DNA of 64,000 bases from Kiritimatiellia bacterium (lineage in GTDB: Bacteria > Verrucomicrobiota > Kiritimatiellia > RFP12 > UBA1067): positions 1-64,000 of the forward strand of contig JAKSOY010000001.1 of the NCBI GenBank assembly GCA_024405255.1. The letters are read 5' to 3'. Position numbers and translations under genes: made by a program. Each line of letters opens with the position of its first letter. Positions within the stretch are counted from its first letter, which is position 1. The notes beneath the pieces were generated by a model, which saw only the letters and a list, made by a program, of their open reading frames with translations, was not told where the DNA came from and did not search any database. Positions 17,401-25,569 of the stretch are shown here, piece after piece.

Positions 17401-18046
17401 TCTTCCATTGGCCGAAGAGGCCCACCGACGTCGAGGTGCCGCTCCATTTATTGACGATGAACACGGTTGAATTCGACAGCGAACTCATGCCCTGGAATGT
17501 CGTGGTGGGCAGAAATAGCATCTGCTGGCTGGAATGGACGAATTTCACGGCCGCATGTCCATTCACGGCCCCGCTCACGACAGTCGGACGATAGGTCGCA
17601 TTTGTCGCATGATTCCCGAACCCGCTCGCATCCGCCCACTTCGTGACCTTCCCCCCATTTCCATACGCCGACAAGGCGTCGTCACCGCGCAGCCACAGGC
17701 GAAGTCCTTCAATTGTATTGGGTTCTCGCGCGGAGACTTTCAGCGGTTCTTTTCCGTTCGCAAAAACGAGCAGATGTCCCTGCGCGGGTACAAGGGCGCC
17801 TTCAGGAAATGTCCACTTGAACGGCTTGCTCGCCTTGTCCGAGAGTCCCCACCCGGAAAGATCGACAGCAGACGTTCCCGCATTGTAGAGTTCAATCCAG
17901 TCGCTCGAAGTTCCCTGGGCATCAGACAGCGTCTTGTCGTTCGAGCTCTGGATTTCATTGATGAAGACTTGTGCGCCGAGCCGACACGGAGCGAGAAGAA
18001 GCACCGTGAAAAAACAGATCGAAATCTTCTGCAGAAATGTCTTCAT
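14417..18046 (-). CDS. Secreted CotH-like protein with lamin-tail, LamG and chitobiase-type domains
   Basis: 1209 aa. Signal peptide at residues about 5-24. A lamin-tail domain follows (VFINEIQSSNDKTL, SSDWIELYNAG, residues 26-100). Next is a concanavalin/LamG-like domain (about 120-350, DGEIAEVLLFNRALTVDERM), then a chitobiase C-terminal-type beta domain (about 430-500, ATIYYTLDHSEPS). A CotH kinase-like region (about 560-890) carries KNSFRLCFRGRYG, NGYYWGLYNLCERPD and FCVWDAERTLEN. The C-terminal 250 residues are beta-rich with autotransporter-type strand repeats (GAGKNWTGGTRVREG). CotH proteins are atypical kinases or surface coat proteins; the substrate here is unknown. No Shine-Dalgarno is visible before the ATG. 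The gene lies 41 nt after the HzsA-related gene and is probably co-transcribed with it. Confidence 0.85.
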   Translation of the reverse strand: MKTFLQKISICFFTVLLLAPCRLGAQVFINEIQSSNDKTLSDAQGTSSDWIELYNAGTSAVDLSGWGLSDKASKPFKWTFPEGALVPAQGHLLVFANGKEPLKVSAREPNTIEGLRLWLRGDDALSAYGNGGKVTKWADASGFGNHATNATYRPTVVSGAVNGHAAVKFVHSSQQMLFLPTTTFQGMSSLSNSTVFIVNKWSGTSTSVGLFGQWKSSDSTPNCHFEVKSGGVLRLRIADVDLESISGILTQGQWSTVAGVSDMSRESRFVSIFKDGRQILSREGSVGTTSFSRADRLYIGNSCDIPTGSSQRGYDGEIAEVLLFNRALTVDERMGIELYLANKYGTAGAVSQQQANFSLSGSGETLVLTQPQGVVEDSVTFTRVPCDTSWGRTRDGADTFGWFATPTPNAANAGTVSDAPLAPVEFNPPRGVYTSSLMVRLSHPDPQATIYYTLDHSEPSATNGLRYAGNPILVTKSTFIRATAVKTGMLPSRNVMTHSYLFLDDATKNPGIPNGFPSTWSANGTSKASYGVSTSIVNSDAQKANLVRAIGSAPIVSVVLPDADLFGSTAGVYTHPTAEGLEAAASCEWFTTNGTGRLQIDCGFRAQGAASRNFGGQPKNSFRLCFRGRYGNGSLATSILDAADCPTADFSTLILRAEYNNSWTHADATQRTRGSFVRDQFVRDIFREMGQPGAYGTEVHLFLNGYYWGLYNLCERPDAEYAVTYYGGTKDEWDVIKSKAEVRDGEKLAWNIMYTASSGTLSTAAGYGQLTNLLDVVNFADYMLLNHWAGNQDWPGNNWVAMRRRMNGEKFRFCVWDAERTLENVSDNRLGAYDEHPGALHKRLLASSAYKQLYARRARRHLHVRHGVLAPTNTCARWERLCVAVAPSVFGEAARWGNYRREAGDTTTTYGVSTWEAERIRVRQTYLPQRSNEFIAKLRNAGLWTDPDPNEVAVFTPSGKDNWDNDDNWSTSVYPDLPGARARINAPDPTNGVDTAKGWRNVRLKNHDVIVGELAFVNGESINRVCNKDDVVSGCNYGLVFDSGSPSKAAVLSVQDTSGCGYAIFENDYPTRLASDLRVVVTNPEGSPEYGALRLQKTWEGPGAFIKEGPGRCSLTGAGKNWTGGTRVREGLLSATGKSFPSGTVTLETGARFLVSGATMRDLPDYRSRFVLDDPAGRTDRLRLWVRATGEGLLFSALAAEPGTLLILK

Positions 18047-18087
18047 TTAATCGAAACGTGAATGACCGTTTAACGCCTCATTTGCCG

Positions 18088-20550
18088 TCACTTCAATTCG
18101 GTCCAATCGAGCGCCCAATACAGACGATCCAGTTCGTAGGGGTTCAACTTCGTCTTCTTCGGATCGCAGTCTTTCGGCACAATGCCGTAGCGCTTCATCT
18201 CGCGAATGTATTCGGGATTCGGACAGAAATTCTTCTGGTCAAAACGAGGTTCGGCCTCGTGCTGGGCCTTTGCCTCCTTGACCATCGCAAGGAGTTTCTG
18301 GTAGTCGGAGTCCTTCGTCGATTCAAACACGGCCTTGCCGACACCGTTCGTACAGAGCCCCAGTCCGCCGGCCGCCTTTGCGAGAGGCGCAAGGAGATAG
18401 AGCGACTTTTCCGGGCGCGTCAAGTTGTAGAGCGTATGAAGCGACGTCTGTGCTGTCCGTTTTGAACGTGGATCCTTCGGATCATTGAATGTTATTCGAC
18501 GTCCGTCTGAAATCGTGTTCGGCGTCACATGGCAGGCCGTACAACGGTTCTTGACAGCTTCGGCAGCCCCCTTGTTCGCCGCGTACCACCAGGACCCCTT
18601 GTAACCGATTCCCGACTTGCTCGCGACAATGAAACCGCACCCCAGCGCACCATACGTACCCGCATAGGGCGCCGAGGCGTCAAGCCACTGCATGATCATC
18701 GTCCGGTCGCGTTCCGACACCTTCACGCCGTGATGGGAACCGTCGATCTTCTTCATCAGCGGACTTCCACCACTGCCGCGCGCATACGGCGGCCAATCGC
18801 TTTCGGCGAGATTGCGTCCGTCATAGACCTGATTGCGCATGATCAATCCCAGATAGCCAAAGGAATACATCGTCCCATGATCGCCACAGAGATTGAGCCG
18901 GGCCGCATAGACGTCGGGATTGTGGCACTTGACGCACGCGCGATCGAGAATCGGCTGGATGTCACGCGGGAAATCGGCGACATCGAAGAGACGGCCTGTG
19001 GGATCGATTGTGCTCGGTCCGCGAACAAGAGCCTTCGAGAGCGGCTTGATTCGACGGACGGTATTGGCGGTCTTGCGTTCATGGCAGCCGACACATCCCT
19101 GCTTCTCGCCCGGCATCACCTGGGTAAAGCTCTGCATCCGCTTGACAGCCCGCCCTTCGGCATCGACCGCCACGAAGAAAAGCGCCTTGAGCGCCGGTGC
19201 CGTGAAGTAGGCGCTGCCATCCGACTCGACAGGCACCCAACCGAGAAGTCGCGGCAAGGAGAAAGACCCGCCGAGGGTGAGCGGTTCCATCCCGCCCGAA
19301 AAGTTGATCGGCTTCGGTAGAAGTTCAAAGATCATCAGACGCTTGATCGTACCGGGTTTCACACCCGGCATCTTGCGACTTTCCAGTACGTTCTCGAGAT
19401 AGAATTCACCCGTCTTCTTGGTGAGGTCGGTACGGTCCGCCAGAATGCGCTCGCGCGGCCGGGCCTGCAAGGGACGCGGCTCGAACAAGGCGACATCCGA
19501 ACACATGCCGCCGAACTCCGCCGGCAGACGGCAGAGGAGCTCGACCTGTCCAGCTCCATTCGCGAGCAGCACCGACTTGCCATCTGAGAACATGAAGAGG
19601 TCGCGGGAGAACGCCCACGGATCGTAGAAGTTCCCTTTGACAATCGGCTTGACGTTGGCGCGATTGTCCGGACCACCCTTCGTCGACACCACGGCGACAG
19701 AACCGCCATGTTCGCGTCGACCGTGTCCTGGCGAATCGATCAACACAACATCCTCCGAACCGGGAATCGGCTTGGCATCGAGATAGACGCTGTTCGGATA
19801 GGTGTTGCCCTGATAGATCTGGTGCTGCGTCCCATCGGGATTCATCGTCCAGAGATGGTGGAACGTGACCTGGCGACGATCCACATATTCCCAGCGCATA
19901 TAGAGGATCCGTCCATCGGGCATCACCCACGGCGTGTTGTCCTGTTCCGTGTTCGCCGAGAGCATGCGAATGCCCGACCCGTCGGATTTTGCGCGGTAGA
20001 CCGTTGCGACTTGCGTCATCCAGCAATTGACCCAGCGTCGGCAACGCGTCGAAACGAACACGAGATCGCCGTCGGGCAGCCACGACGGTTCGAAGTCGTC
20101 GTACCCGCCCGTCGTCAATTGCCGGAGTCCCGTGCCATCGCTTTGGATCGTGTAGAGATGATAGTGTTCCTCGCCACCGGGACGGTACGAGAAGAGAATC
20201 GTCTTTCCGTCATAGTGGACACTCGGGTCGCGAATGGAACCCGCGATATCCTGAAACACGATGCGCGTCTTTCCGGTCTTGAAATTGTACGCGAGGAGTC
20301 GTCCGTTCGACGCATAGGCCGGGGCCTTCTCCGAACGGTCATAGTAGCTGATGTTGGCATACCAATGCGGCTCGACTCGCATCGTCCGCGTCACGAACAG
20401 AACTTCATCGAACGAACCGACCTCGTCCGTTGCAAGACGCCCCCGCAGACTACGAGCCACCGACCCGTCGGCCTGTACAGCCAACGAGAAAACCACCCAA
20501 AGGCACGCCCCCGCCAGACGCGATCCAAACCATTTTTTCTCACGAACCAT
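18088..20550 (-). CDS. HzsA-related PD40 beta-propeller protein with c-type haem motifs
   Basis: 820 aa, signal peptide at the N terminus. The first half has TolB/PD40-type propeller repeats (IVFQDIAGSIRDPSVHYDG, YDDFEPSWLPDGDLVFVST). The second half contains three CxxCH haem-attachment motifs (CVGCH near 486, CVKCH near 538, CTACH near 669). This is the layout of the hydrazine-synthase-alpha-related family, widespread in Planctomycetes and Verrucomicrobia and not evidence for anammox. A periplasmic electron-transfer or oxidoreductase role is likely; substrate unknown. It starts at ATG 20550 with GAGGA about 8 nt upstream, has its own promoter, and is followed by the CotH gene. Confidence 0.85.
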   Translation of the reverse strand: MVREKKWFGSRLAGACLWVVFSLAVQADGSVARSLRGRLATDEVGSFDEVLFVTRTMRVEPHWYANISYYDRSEKAPAYASNGRLLAYNFKTGKTRIVFQDIAGSIRDPSVHYDGKTILFSYRPGGEEHYHLYTIQSDGTGLRQLTTGGYDDFEPSWLPDGDLVFVSTRCRRWVNCWMTQVATVYRAKSDGSGIRMLSANTEQDNTPWVMPDGRILYMRWEYVDRRQVTFHHLWTMNPDGTQHQIYQGNTYPNSVYLDAKPIPGSEDVVLIDSPGHGRREHGGSVAVVSTKGGPDNRANVKPIVKGNFYDPWAFSRDLFMFSDGKSVLLANGAGQVELLCRLPAEFGGMCSDVALFEPRPLQARPRERILADRTDLTKKTGEFYLENVLESRKMPGVKPGTIKRLMIFELLPKPINFSGGMEPLTLGGSFSLPRLLGWVPVESDGSAYFTAPALKALFFVAVDAEGRAVKRMQSFTQVMPGEKQGCVGCHERKTANTVRRIKPLSKALVRGPSTIDPTGRLFDVADFPRDIQPILDRACVKCHNPDVYAARLNLCGDHGTMYSFGYLGLIMRNQVYDGRNLAESDWPPYARGSGGSPLMKKIDGSHHGVKVSERDRTMIMQWLDASAPYAGTYGALGCGFIVASKSGIGYKGSWWYAANKGAAEAVKNRCTACHVTPNTISDGRRITFNDPKDPRSKRTAQTSLHTLYNLTRPEKSLYLLAPLAKAAGGLGLCTNGVGKAVFESTKDSDYQKLLAMVKEAKAQHEAEPRFDQKNFCPNPEYIREMKRYGIVPKDCDPKKTKLNPYELDRLYWALDWTELK

Positions 20551-20576
20551 ATCGATATCCTCAATTTGATAGAAGA

Positions 20577-20605
20577 ATTATAACATATCGACTTCGAGAT
20601 TACAA
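20577..20605 (-). promoter_or_regulatory. Promoter of the HzsA-related gene
   Basis: Minus strand: TTGTAA (20605-20600), 17 nt, TATAAT (20582-20577) preceded by TGT. It gives a leader of about 20 nt with the GAGGA site. The promoter lies next to the decayed lipoprotein remnant at 20631-20705. Confidence 0.6.
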
Positions 20606-20630
20606 TATACATCGACAAGAAGAACCGCAG

Positions 20631-20705
20631 GATAGGCCGCGTCGAAAAAACAATTTAACGCAACCCACCATGTCAATCCTCAAAGATCATCATCTCGTCT
20701 TTCCA
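20631..20705 (-). pseudogene. Remnant of a third copy of the tandem lipoprotein family
   Basis: Read on the minus strand, bases 20679-20631 encode GLTWWVALNCFFDAAY. This aligns with GSTWRVALSRFIDAAY in the intact lipoprotein at 21455-22162, and the DNA is nearly identical through segments such as GGGTTGCGTTAA and GACGCGGCCTAT. The preceding bases (up to about 20705) still resemble the parent (ATGGAA..., then GGAT.GACATGG) but contain a stop. The remnant begins immediately after the stop of the lipoprotein at 20707. No start or full frame survives. Confidence 0.75.
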
Positions 20706-20706
20706 T

Positions 20707-21393
20707 TCAATGAGCCCAATCCGGAACTCTTCCCCCGTGGTTGACAAACCATTTCATGACACGCTTGCGTTCCTCGGGGGACGCACGCAACCAGTAGACA
20801 TAAAGGTCTGATCCTTCGTCATTGAATGCCCTTCGGGTCCAAGTCTCCAGCGGGTCGTTTATGGGCCACCCACCTCCCCGTCCGTCAGTCGAGATGAACG
20901 GCGGAGCCAATTCTTTTTCAAGTCGTCGGACAATTTTCAAGTCAAAAACGAGATCTTCGAAATCAATTTCCTTAAATAACAATCTATGCAATATTATAGA
21001 ACCATAGGCATAATCCAAGAACTCTTCAAGAGATCTTCTCCAAGTCGCGCCTTGTTGAACTTCGTTGGTGCAGCGTCGAATCGACAAAGCAAGGATGTCC
21101 TGTTGAAATTGACGGAAAATCTTCTTTCGGTCAATGTCGTCCGAACACGATTGGAGAATGGGCCCCAGATCTTTCTTAATATCCAAAATCGATTCATAAG
21201 GCCATCGTCTATGCCTTTTAACGAAAGCGTCATCAATGACTTTCTTGATGTTACGTTCGGTCTCCGTCAGTGGAGGCAAAGCCACTTCAGGGATGTCACT
21301 TTCCGGTGGACGTTCCTCGTCACGACGGCACCCAGAACTCCCAAGAACCAGCACAAATAGGAAAATCGGCAAACAAGTTTTTCCCAATTTCAT
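20707..21393 (-). CDS. Lipoprotein of an unrecognised tandem family, copy A
   Basis: 228 aa. A signal peptide ends in a lipobox (LVLGSSGC, Cys at about 22), so it is probably an outer- or inner-membrane lipoprotein. The mature part is mainly alpha-helical and charged. It is paralogous to copy B (21455-22162): GATWRRSLEEFLDYAY against GSTWRVALSRFIDAAY, FEDLVFDLKIVRRL against FDHLVFDMEIDRRI, and C-terminal WF.NHGGRVPDW against WFRKNKGQIPDW. A near-perfect GGAGGTGA Shine-Dalgarno precedes the ATG. I recognise no family; the function is unknown. It is the last gene of a four-gene operon of secreted proteins. Confidence 0.8.
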   Translation of the reverse strand: MKLGKTCLPIFLFVLVLGSSGCRRDEERPPESDIPEVALPPLTETERNIKKVIDDAFVKRHRRWPYESILDIKKDLGPILQSCSDDIDRKKIFRQFQQDILALSIRRCTNEVQQGATWRRSLEEFLDYAYGSIILHRLLFKEIDFEDLVFDLKIVRRLEKELAPPFISTDGRGGGWPINDPLETWTRRAFNDEGSDLYVYWLRASPEERKRVMKWFVNHGGRVPDWAH

Positions 21394-21469
21394 TCTTCAC
21401 CTCCCTTAACAATAATTCCGTTGACACGGCGGCAGTCATGGGTGTTCTCGATGTCTATTGTCCAAGTTT
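21392..21469 (-). pseudogene. Scar of a duplicated 3' end of the neighbouring 917-aa gene
   Basis: On the minus strand this spacer reads DCRRVNGIIVKGG, then ends in TGA overlapping the ATG of copy A (ATGA). The 917-aa gene ends DCRVVNGVIVKEG and overlaps the ATG of copy B in the same way. Upstream, AAACTTGGACAATAGAC aligns with AAATTTGGTCAGTGGAC of the parent: its Lys-Phe-Gly-Gln-Trp became Lys-Leu-Gly-Gln-stop, and that TAG now ends copy B. The scar has since been frameshifted. Confidence 0.8.
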
Positions 21470-22162
21470 AACCCAATCTGGGATCTGCCCCTTATTTTTC
21501 CGAAACCATTCAAGGGCGGAACGTCTTTCCGTGGCAGTGGCCCCCCTCCAGTAACGACAAAAATCAGAATCCGGCGAGTAAAATGAATGCCATTGCCAAC
21601 CGGAAACTAGTGAAAAAGAACTTTCCGATCTCCCATCATCTTGTTTCGGCACCCCTTCGGTCTCCTGCAAGATACGCCGGTCGATTTCCATATCAAAAAC
21701 CAAATGGTCGAAATCAGGAATACCGTGTTTCAACGCTGAAGACAAATCTGATACTGAATAGGCCGCGTCAATAAAACGACTTAACGCAACCCGCCATGTC
21801 GATCCGCGAGGTTTTTCACCGATCTTTCGAGGAATTTCCATCGTAAGGACGTCCTGCCTCAACTGTGAAAGAACAGCCAGTCGATTGAGATTCGTTGGAA
21901 CGGACTCCAACAAACGAATTGCATCCCTTAAAAAATCTCTAGTAGAAGCGCTTTCGTTCTTTTGATCCTTCGCGTTGAGTTTTCGTTCCAAAATTCCTGT
22001 CAATGACACCTTGAGGTCGGCCTCCTGTTTTGAGAGGACACAACCTTCTGTTGTTCGGGCAGAAGAATCAACAGGCTTTCCGCCATCGTCACAACCGACA
22101 CAAACAACCATGACTGAGAACAAAACGAATACTGCCTTAAAATAATCCAATATATGCATCAT
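21455..22162 (-). CDS. Lipoprotein of an unrecognised tandem family, copy B
   Basis: 235 aa. The signal peptide ends at VMVVCVGC (lipobox Cys near 20). Helical and charged, with the same conserved blocks as copy A (about 30 per cent identity by eye). The last residues, VKLGQ, come from fusion to the decayed 3' end of a 917-aa-gene copy, so the natural C terminus was probably at or near IPDW. The start is ATG at 22162, which overlaps the previous stop (ATGA) and has GGAGGG upstream; frames extending further upstream run through the previous gene. Function unknown. Confidence 0.8.
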   Translation of the reverse strand: MMHILDYFKAVFVLFSVMVVCVGCDDGGKPVDSSARTTEGCVLSKQEADLKVSLTGILERKLNAKDQKNESASTRDFLRDAIRLLESVPTNLNRLAVLSQLRQDVLTMEIPRKIGEKPRGSTWRVALSRFIDAAYSVSDLSSALKHGIPDFDHLVFDMEIDRRILQETEGVPKQDDGRSESSFSLVSGWQWHSFYSPDSDFCRYWRGATATERRSALEWFRKNKGQIPDWVKLGQ

Positions 22163-24912
22163 CTTCCCTCCTTGACAATGACCCCGTTGACGACTCGGCA
22201 ATCATTCGTTGTCCTCAGAGTCCACTGACCAAATTTTGACAAGAACATCGTCCCATCGGTAGTCAAAACCATAATCTGTCTCACCTCGCCAGGCACTTCT
22301 GCAACACAATCGACATACCACGATGTACCAATTTCGTTCCACCCAATAGGATCATCCCAAACGAGTCGCCCGAAAGACAACGGACGCACTCCGGGATTAA
22401 CGCCACAACTGGGTTCGTCAGCGAACCACAGATTACCCTCCTTCACACGATAGTATTCGCCAGCTCCTCTCGCATGGGTGTGGCTCCAATTTCTCATCTC
22501 ACTGGGATGGTCATAGAAGCCAGTATGCAAACCTGTCTCGCAAGGCCGTTCCGAGAGAGCAATTCCTTCAAACGACACATCCATTGGGCCGACATACACC
22601 GGTACCTTCATTCCGGTGCCTGGCATTCCCAACGGAAATTCCCATCCAGGGATACGAGGACGGTAGAACCATTCTGCCTCACCCACTCGACTGAACACAC
22701 CAGTGGGATTGTAGACAGATACGTCAAATGTATATTCGGCGTCGCCCAGGCACGCCTTCACGATTCCTCCACGGTTCGTCGCGACAAGCGGACAGACAAG
22801 TGAAGCCGGCAGACCGTTGGTGACGATCCAGTCCGGCGCACGCCATTCGACGAGCGGCGACACAGGGCGCTGTTCGGCCTTAACGAGTTCACGCACGCCA
22901 TATCCATGCCGATGGGGGCAGGCATTCTCCGGCGCAAGCTTGTCGGCCGTCAGTGTGAGTCCGATCGCCGTCAGCCGCACCGTGCAATCGAGCCGCAGGG
23001 GCGGAATCCCCGTCTCCTCAAACCGAACCGTAAGGGAGATGTCGTCCTCCGCGTCGCTCGGCGCGAGCGCCTCGTAGGTACACGAATAGGAGACATCCGA
23101 ACCCGCCGCCAACGGAACGGGACCTGTCGGCAGCACATCGCCGGCAGCAGGGAAAAGCCGTTCGAAATTTCTAGTAGAAAACGAAAGCGACCCACCCTTC
23201 GCACCTCCTGACGCCACCACCGTCAACGTCACCGGGGAGGACCGACGCGCCACCGTCACACCGGGCATGTCCTCGTAGGCGTTCTCGAACAGAAGCGCCT
23301 GCCTGCTGAAACGAACCGAAAGGCGGGCACCAGACGGCGTGTCGACATACGGGCTCTCAACACCTTCTCCCGAATCCCCCGTGCAGCCACAGGACGGTCC
23401 GGAGCAGACCAGACGATACCCCGAATAGGAATAATTTGCGATGGCCTCGCAGCCCCGGCATCTGCATCCGTGGCAATGGAAGGACATGGCATCCCCCGAA
23501 ACCATCATGCAGCATCCATCCGACCAGGAAAAGGTGCCCGCGAGACGTCGCTGAAGCTCCTCTGGGACGGACGGACGCGTCCAGCCGTCCTCCATCACAA
23601 ACGAAATGGGAACGGGCCAGCGGATCAACCCCATCCTTTCATGGGCAGCGCGCATCTGCACAAGGGCCTGCACGGGCGCACAGACCTGAAGCGGCACGGA
23701 CGAGGATACACTGTAGGTCGCGCCAATCAGAAGCGGCACATGGTTCGTCTCGCCCGCGCGGGCGACAACCACTGGATTGCCGAGATCGGTTGTACCATCC
23801 GCCACAAAGTAGACCGGCGCAAGACTCTCCGCGATGACATCCACGAAGTAGTAGGCGTTGGTGTTGACGCCGTTCGCACGCGGGGAAAGTCCCATTCCGT
23901 CTGCTCCCTCGACTGCCGAAAAGACGTTCCCGCACACGCGGTTGTACCATTCGGCGTTCGTTCCGTGGGCATCGGGGCCCGCGACGAGCGGCTCGGGGTC
24001 GACCGAGTTCTCGAGCCCGTCGCCGTCCCAGTCGAACGGGAACACGGGCGCATACTGGACCGTGCGGTCGGGATAGCGATAGTCGAAGCGTCCGTCGGCG
24101 AAGAGTTCCGCCTGGAAGTTCGTGGGCGAGTTCACGTCGCGGCCATAGAGCGCGTTGTGCCAAGTCAAGATCAGCGAATTGCTCGGCGTCTGCTCGTGCC
24201 AGAACACGCTCTCGCCACCATTGGGCAACATCCCCCAGTTCAATCTCGGCAGGAGCGACAGCTTTGCGTCGAACGGGGACGGGAAGAAATGCGTCTTCGC
24301 ATTGGGACGGAATTCGCCGCTCTCGAATGCGGTGAGTCCCGTCGTCGTCTTGGCCCCAAACGGGAACCGCCACCCCGCAGGTCTGATCCGAAGCGAATCC
24401 GACAAGCCGCCGTAGTCACTCCAGGCGGCATTGGTCACGGCATTTACTGTCGGCGCAGCGAACGCGTTCACATTGAACGTCGTACTGATTCGCCACAAGT
24501 GTGCGATGTCGTCGTCGGTAATGGGAGTCATCTCGGTAGGGCGCGTTCTCCGAACGCGCCGCAATGCTTGACCATTGGATTCCCCGTTTGCCGCCCCTTG
24601 CGGCGCGCTCGGAGAGCGTGCCCTACCCTGTACTGCACCCCCAAGAACATTTGTGCCGCCTTCGACCTGCGTCACCGCGTTGGTTTCACCTTCTACCTGA
24701 TCGACGCCGTTGGTGCCGTCCTTGGTTCCCGCGAAAGCAATCCATACGGACAAAAAAATCAGAATGAGGGTTCTCTCCCACATCGGCAAACGGCGGAATC
24801 CTTGCCGTACACGCCCAAGCGGATGAACGCCCTTCTCGGCGCAGAGCGCCAGCAGCCACAGAAAGACCAAGCCGAAAGCCGAAGCAACGCCGATGATTGA
24901 AACCGCATTCAT
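22159..24912 (-). CDS. Large envelope protein of unknown function with a REP-derived insert
   Basis: 917 aa. Starts MNAVSIIGVASAFGLVFLW, with two N-terminal membrane segments (about residues 3-22 and 45-65), so it is anchored or exported. A calcium-loop-like DWDGDGLENSVDPEP is near residue 300 (thrombospondin type 3-like). A Cys/His cluster CHGCRCRGC and further Cys pairs lie near 500-530, followed by beta-sandwich-like regions. The N-terminal linker (about residues 95-126) is encoded by an inverted pair of REP-like palindromes. The ATG at 24912 has GAGGTGG 5 nt upstream and lies 8 nt after the preceding gene; the longer frame overlaps that gene. Verrucomicrobia-type surface proteins share this look, but I recognise no family. 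Confidence 0.75.
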   Translation of the reverse strand: MNAVSIIGVASAFGLVFLWLLALCAEKGVHPLGRVRQGFRRLPMWERTLILIFLSVWIAFAGTKDGTNGVDQVEGETNAVTQVEGGTNVLGGAVQGRARSPSAPQGAANGESNGQALRRVRRTRPTEMTPITDDDIAHLWRISTTFNVNAFAAPTVNAVTNAAWSDYGGLSDSLRIRPAGWRFPFGAKTTTGLTAFESGEFRPNAKTHFFPSPFDAKLSLLPRLNWGMLPNGGESVFWHEQTPSNSLILTWHNALYGRDVNSPTNFQAELFADGRFDYRYPDRTVQYAPVFPFDWDGDGLENSVDPEPLVAGPDAHGTNAEWYNRVCGNVFSAVEGADGMGLSPRANGVNTNAYYFVDVIAESLAPVYFVADGTTDLGNPVVVARAGETNHVPLLIGATYSVSSSVPLQVCAPVQALVQMRAAHERMGLIRWPVPISFVMEDGWTRPSVPEELQRRLAGTFSWSDGCCMMVSGDAMSFHCHGCRCRGCEAIANYSYSGYRLVCSGPSCGCTGDSGEGVESPYVDTPSGARLSVRFSRQALLFENAYEDMPGVTVARRSSPVTLTVVASGGAKGGSLSFSTRNFERLFPAAGDVLPTGPVPLAAGSDVSYSCTYEALAPSDAEDDISLTVRFEETGIPPLRLDCTVRLTAIGLTLTADKLAPENACPHRHGYGVRELVKAEQRPVSPLVEWRAPDWIVTNGLPASLVCPLVATNRGGIVKACLGDAEYTFDVSVYNPTGVFSRVGEAEWFYRPRIPGWEFPLGMPGTGMKVPVYVGPMDVSFEGIALSERPCETGLHTGFYDHPSEMRNWSHTHARGAGEYYRVKEGNLWFADEPSCGVNPGVRPLSFGRLVWDDPIGWNEIGTSWYVDCVAEVPGEVRQIMVLTTDGTMFLSKFGQWTLRTTNDCRVVNGVIVKEGR
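24535..24627 (-). repeat. Inverted pair of GTAG-headed REP-like palindromes inside a coding sequence
   Basis: Two 28-nt arms in opposite orientation (24535-24562 and 24600-24627) match at 25 of 28 positions when one is reverse-complemented. Each starts GGTAGGGC and contains a hairpin with a TCC loop. The pair plus spacer is 93 nt, exactly 31 codons, and stays open in the 917-aa gene, adding an Arg/Ala/Pro/Gly-rich linker. A third copy (27/28 identical to the right arm) is at 43864-43891. Confidence 0.8.
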
Positions 24913-24920
24913 AGTCCACC

Positions 24921-25517
24921 TCACCGGAAAAGGATTGCGGTCGGATCCAACGGTGTCCCGACTGTGAAAGTTTCGCCCGAATTGTACAGGCCGCGTCCCG
25001 TAAGCCGCATCAGGTTCCACTCCCGTCGGTACAACCACCCGGGCGATTCCTCCCCCAGCGCGGGAAAAGCGGTCACCCCATCCGCTGTCACCTCAAGCCG
25101 TGGAGGTGTCGGTGCGGCGGTGAGTCGATAGGACCACGCAAGCGTCTTCACGTCCTCTACCGAAGACGACACCACCATGAATCGTTCTCCGTCGGTTCCG
25201 TTCTGGATAAACCATGAACCTCGGTTCCATCCCACGATCAAATCCGTCTCCTCGGGCTCAAGCACGCCGTTCGTATTCACATCTTCACCGAAAGCCGCCT
25301 CGACATTGTTCGACGGCGAGGCAATGCACGACAGCGAAAACGTGAACTTCTCCGCGCCACGTTGCCAACCCGAAACCACGACATTTGTCGTCACCTCAGT
25401 GTCGGCGCAATCAACAGGGGGTAGAGACAGTGGGACCGATTGCGCCGCCCAAGCGAACGTCGCGATCATGAATGCTGAAACTACTAACACTGCTCTCATC
25501 TGCGTAACATTATACAT
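24921..25517 (-). CDS. Secreted protein with an EF-hand-like loop, unknown function
   Basis: 198 aa. A signal peptide covers about residues 7-26 (RAVLVVSAFMIATFAWAA). A calcium-loop-like DVNTNGVLEPEETD occurs near residue 82. The rest is predicted beta-rich. The start ATG at 25517 has AGGAAAGAG about 5 nt upstream; a second Met seven residues later also begins a good signal peptide. It is the first gene of the four-gene operon running to 20707, followed after 8 bp by the 917-aa protein. No family recognised. Confidence 0.75.
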   Translation of the reverse strand: MYNVTQMRAVLVVSAFMIATFAWAAQSVPLSLPPVDCADTEVTTNVVVSGWQRGAEKFTFSLSCIASPSNNVEAAFGEDVNTNGVLEPEETDLIVGWNRGSWFIQNGTDGERFMVVSSSVEDVKTLAWSYRLTAAPTPPRLEVTADGVTAFPALGEESPGWLYRREWNLMRLTGRGLYNSGETFTVGTPLDPTAILFR

Positions 25518-25569
25518 AATTCTCTTTCCTATGTGAAACAAATTCGCCTCAGAACATTCGGCGGGTGTA

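Noticed and set aside
18088..20550. Evidence for hydrazine synthesis (anammox)
   Set aside because: HzsA-related proteins are common in non-anammox PVC bacteria, and no HzsB/C or hydrazine dehydrogenase genes are present.
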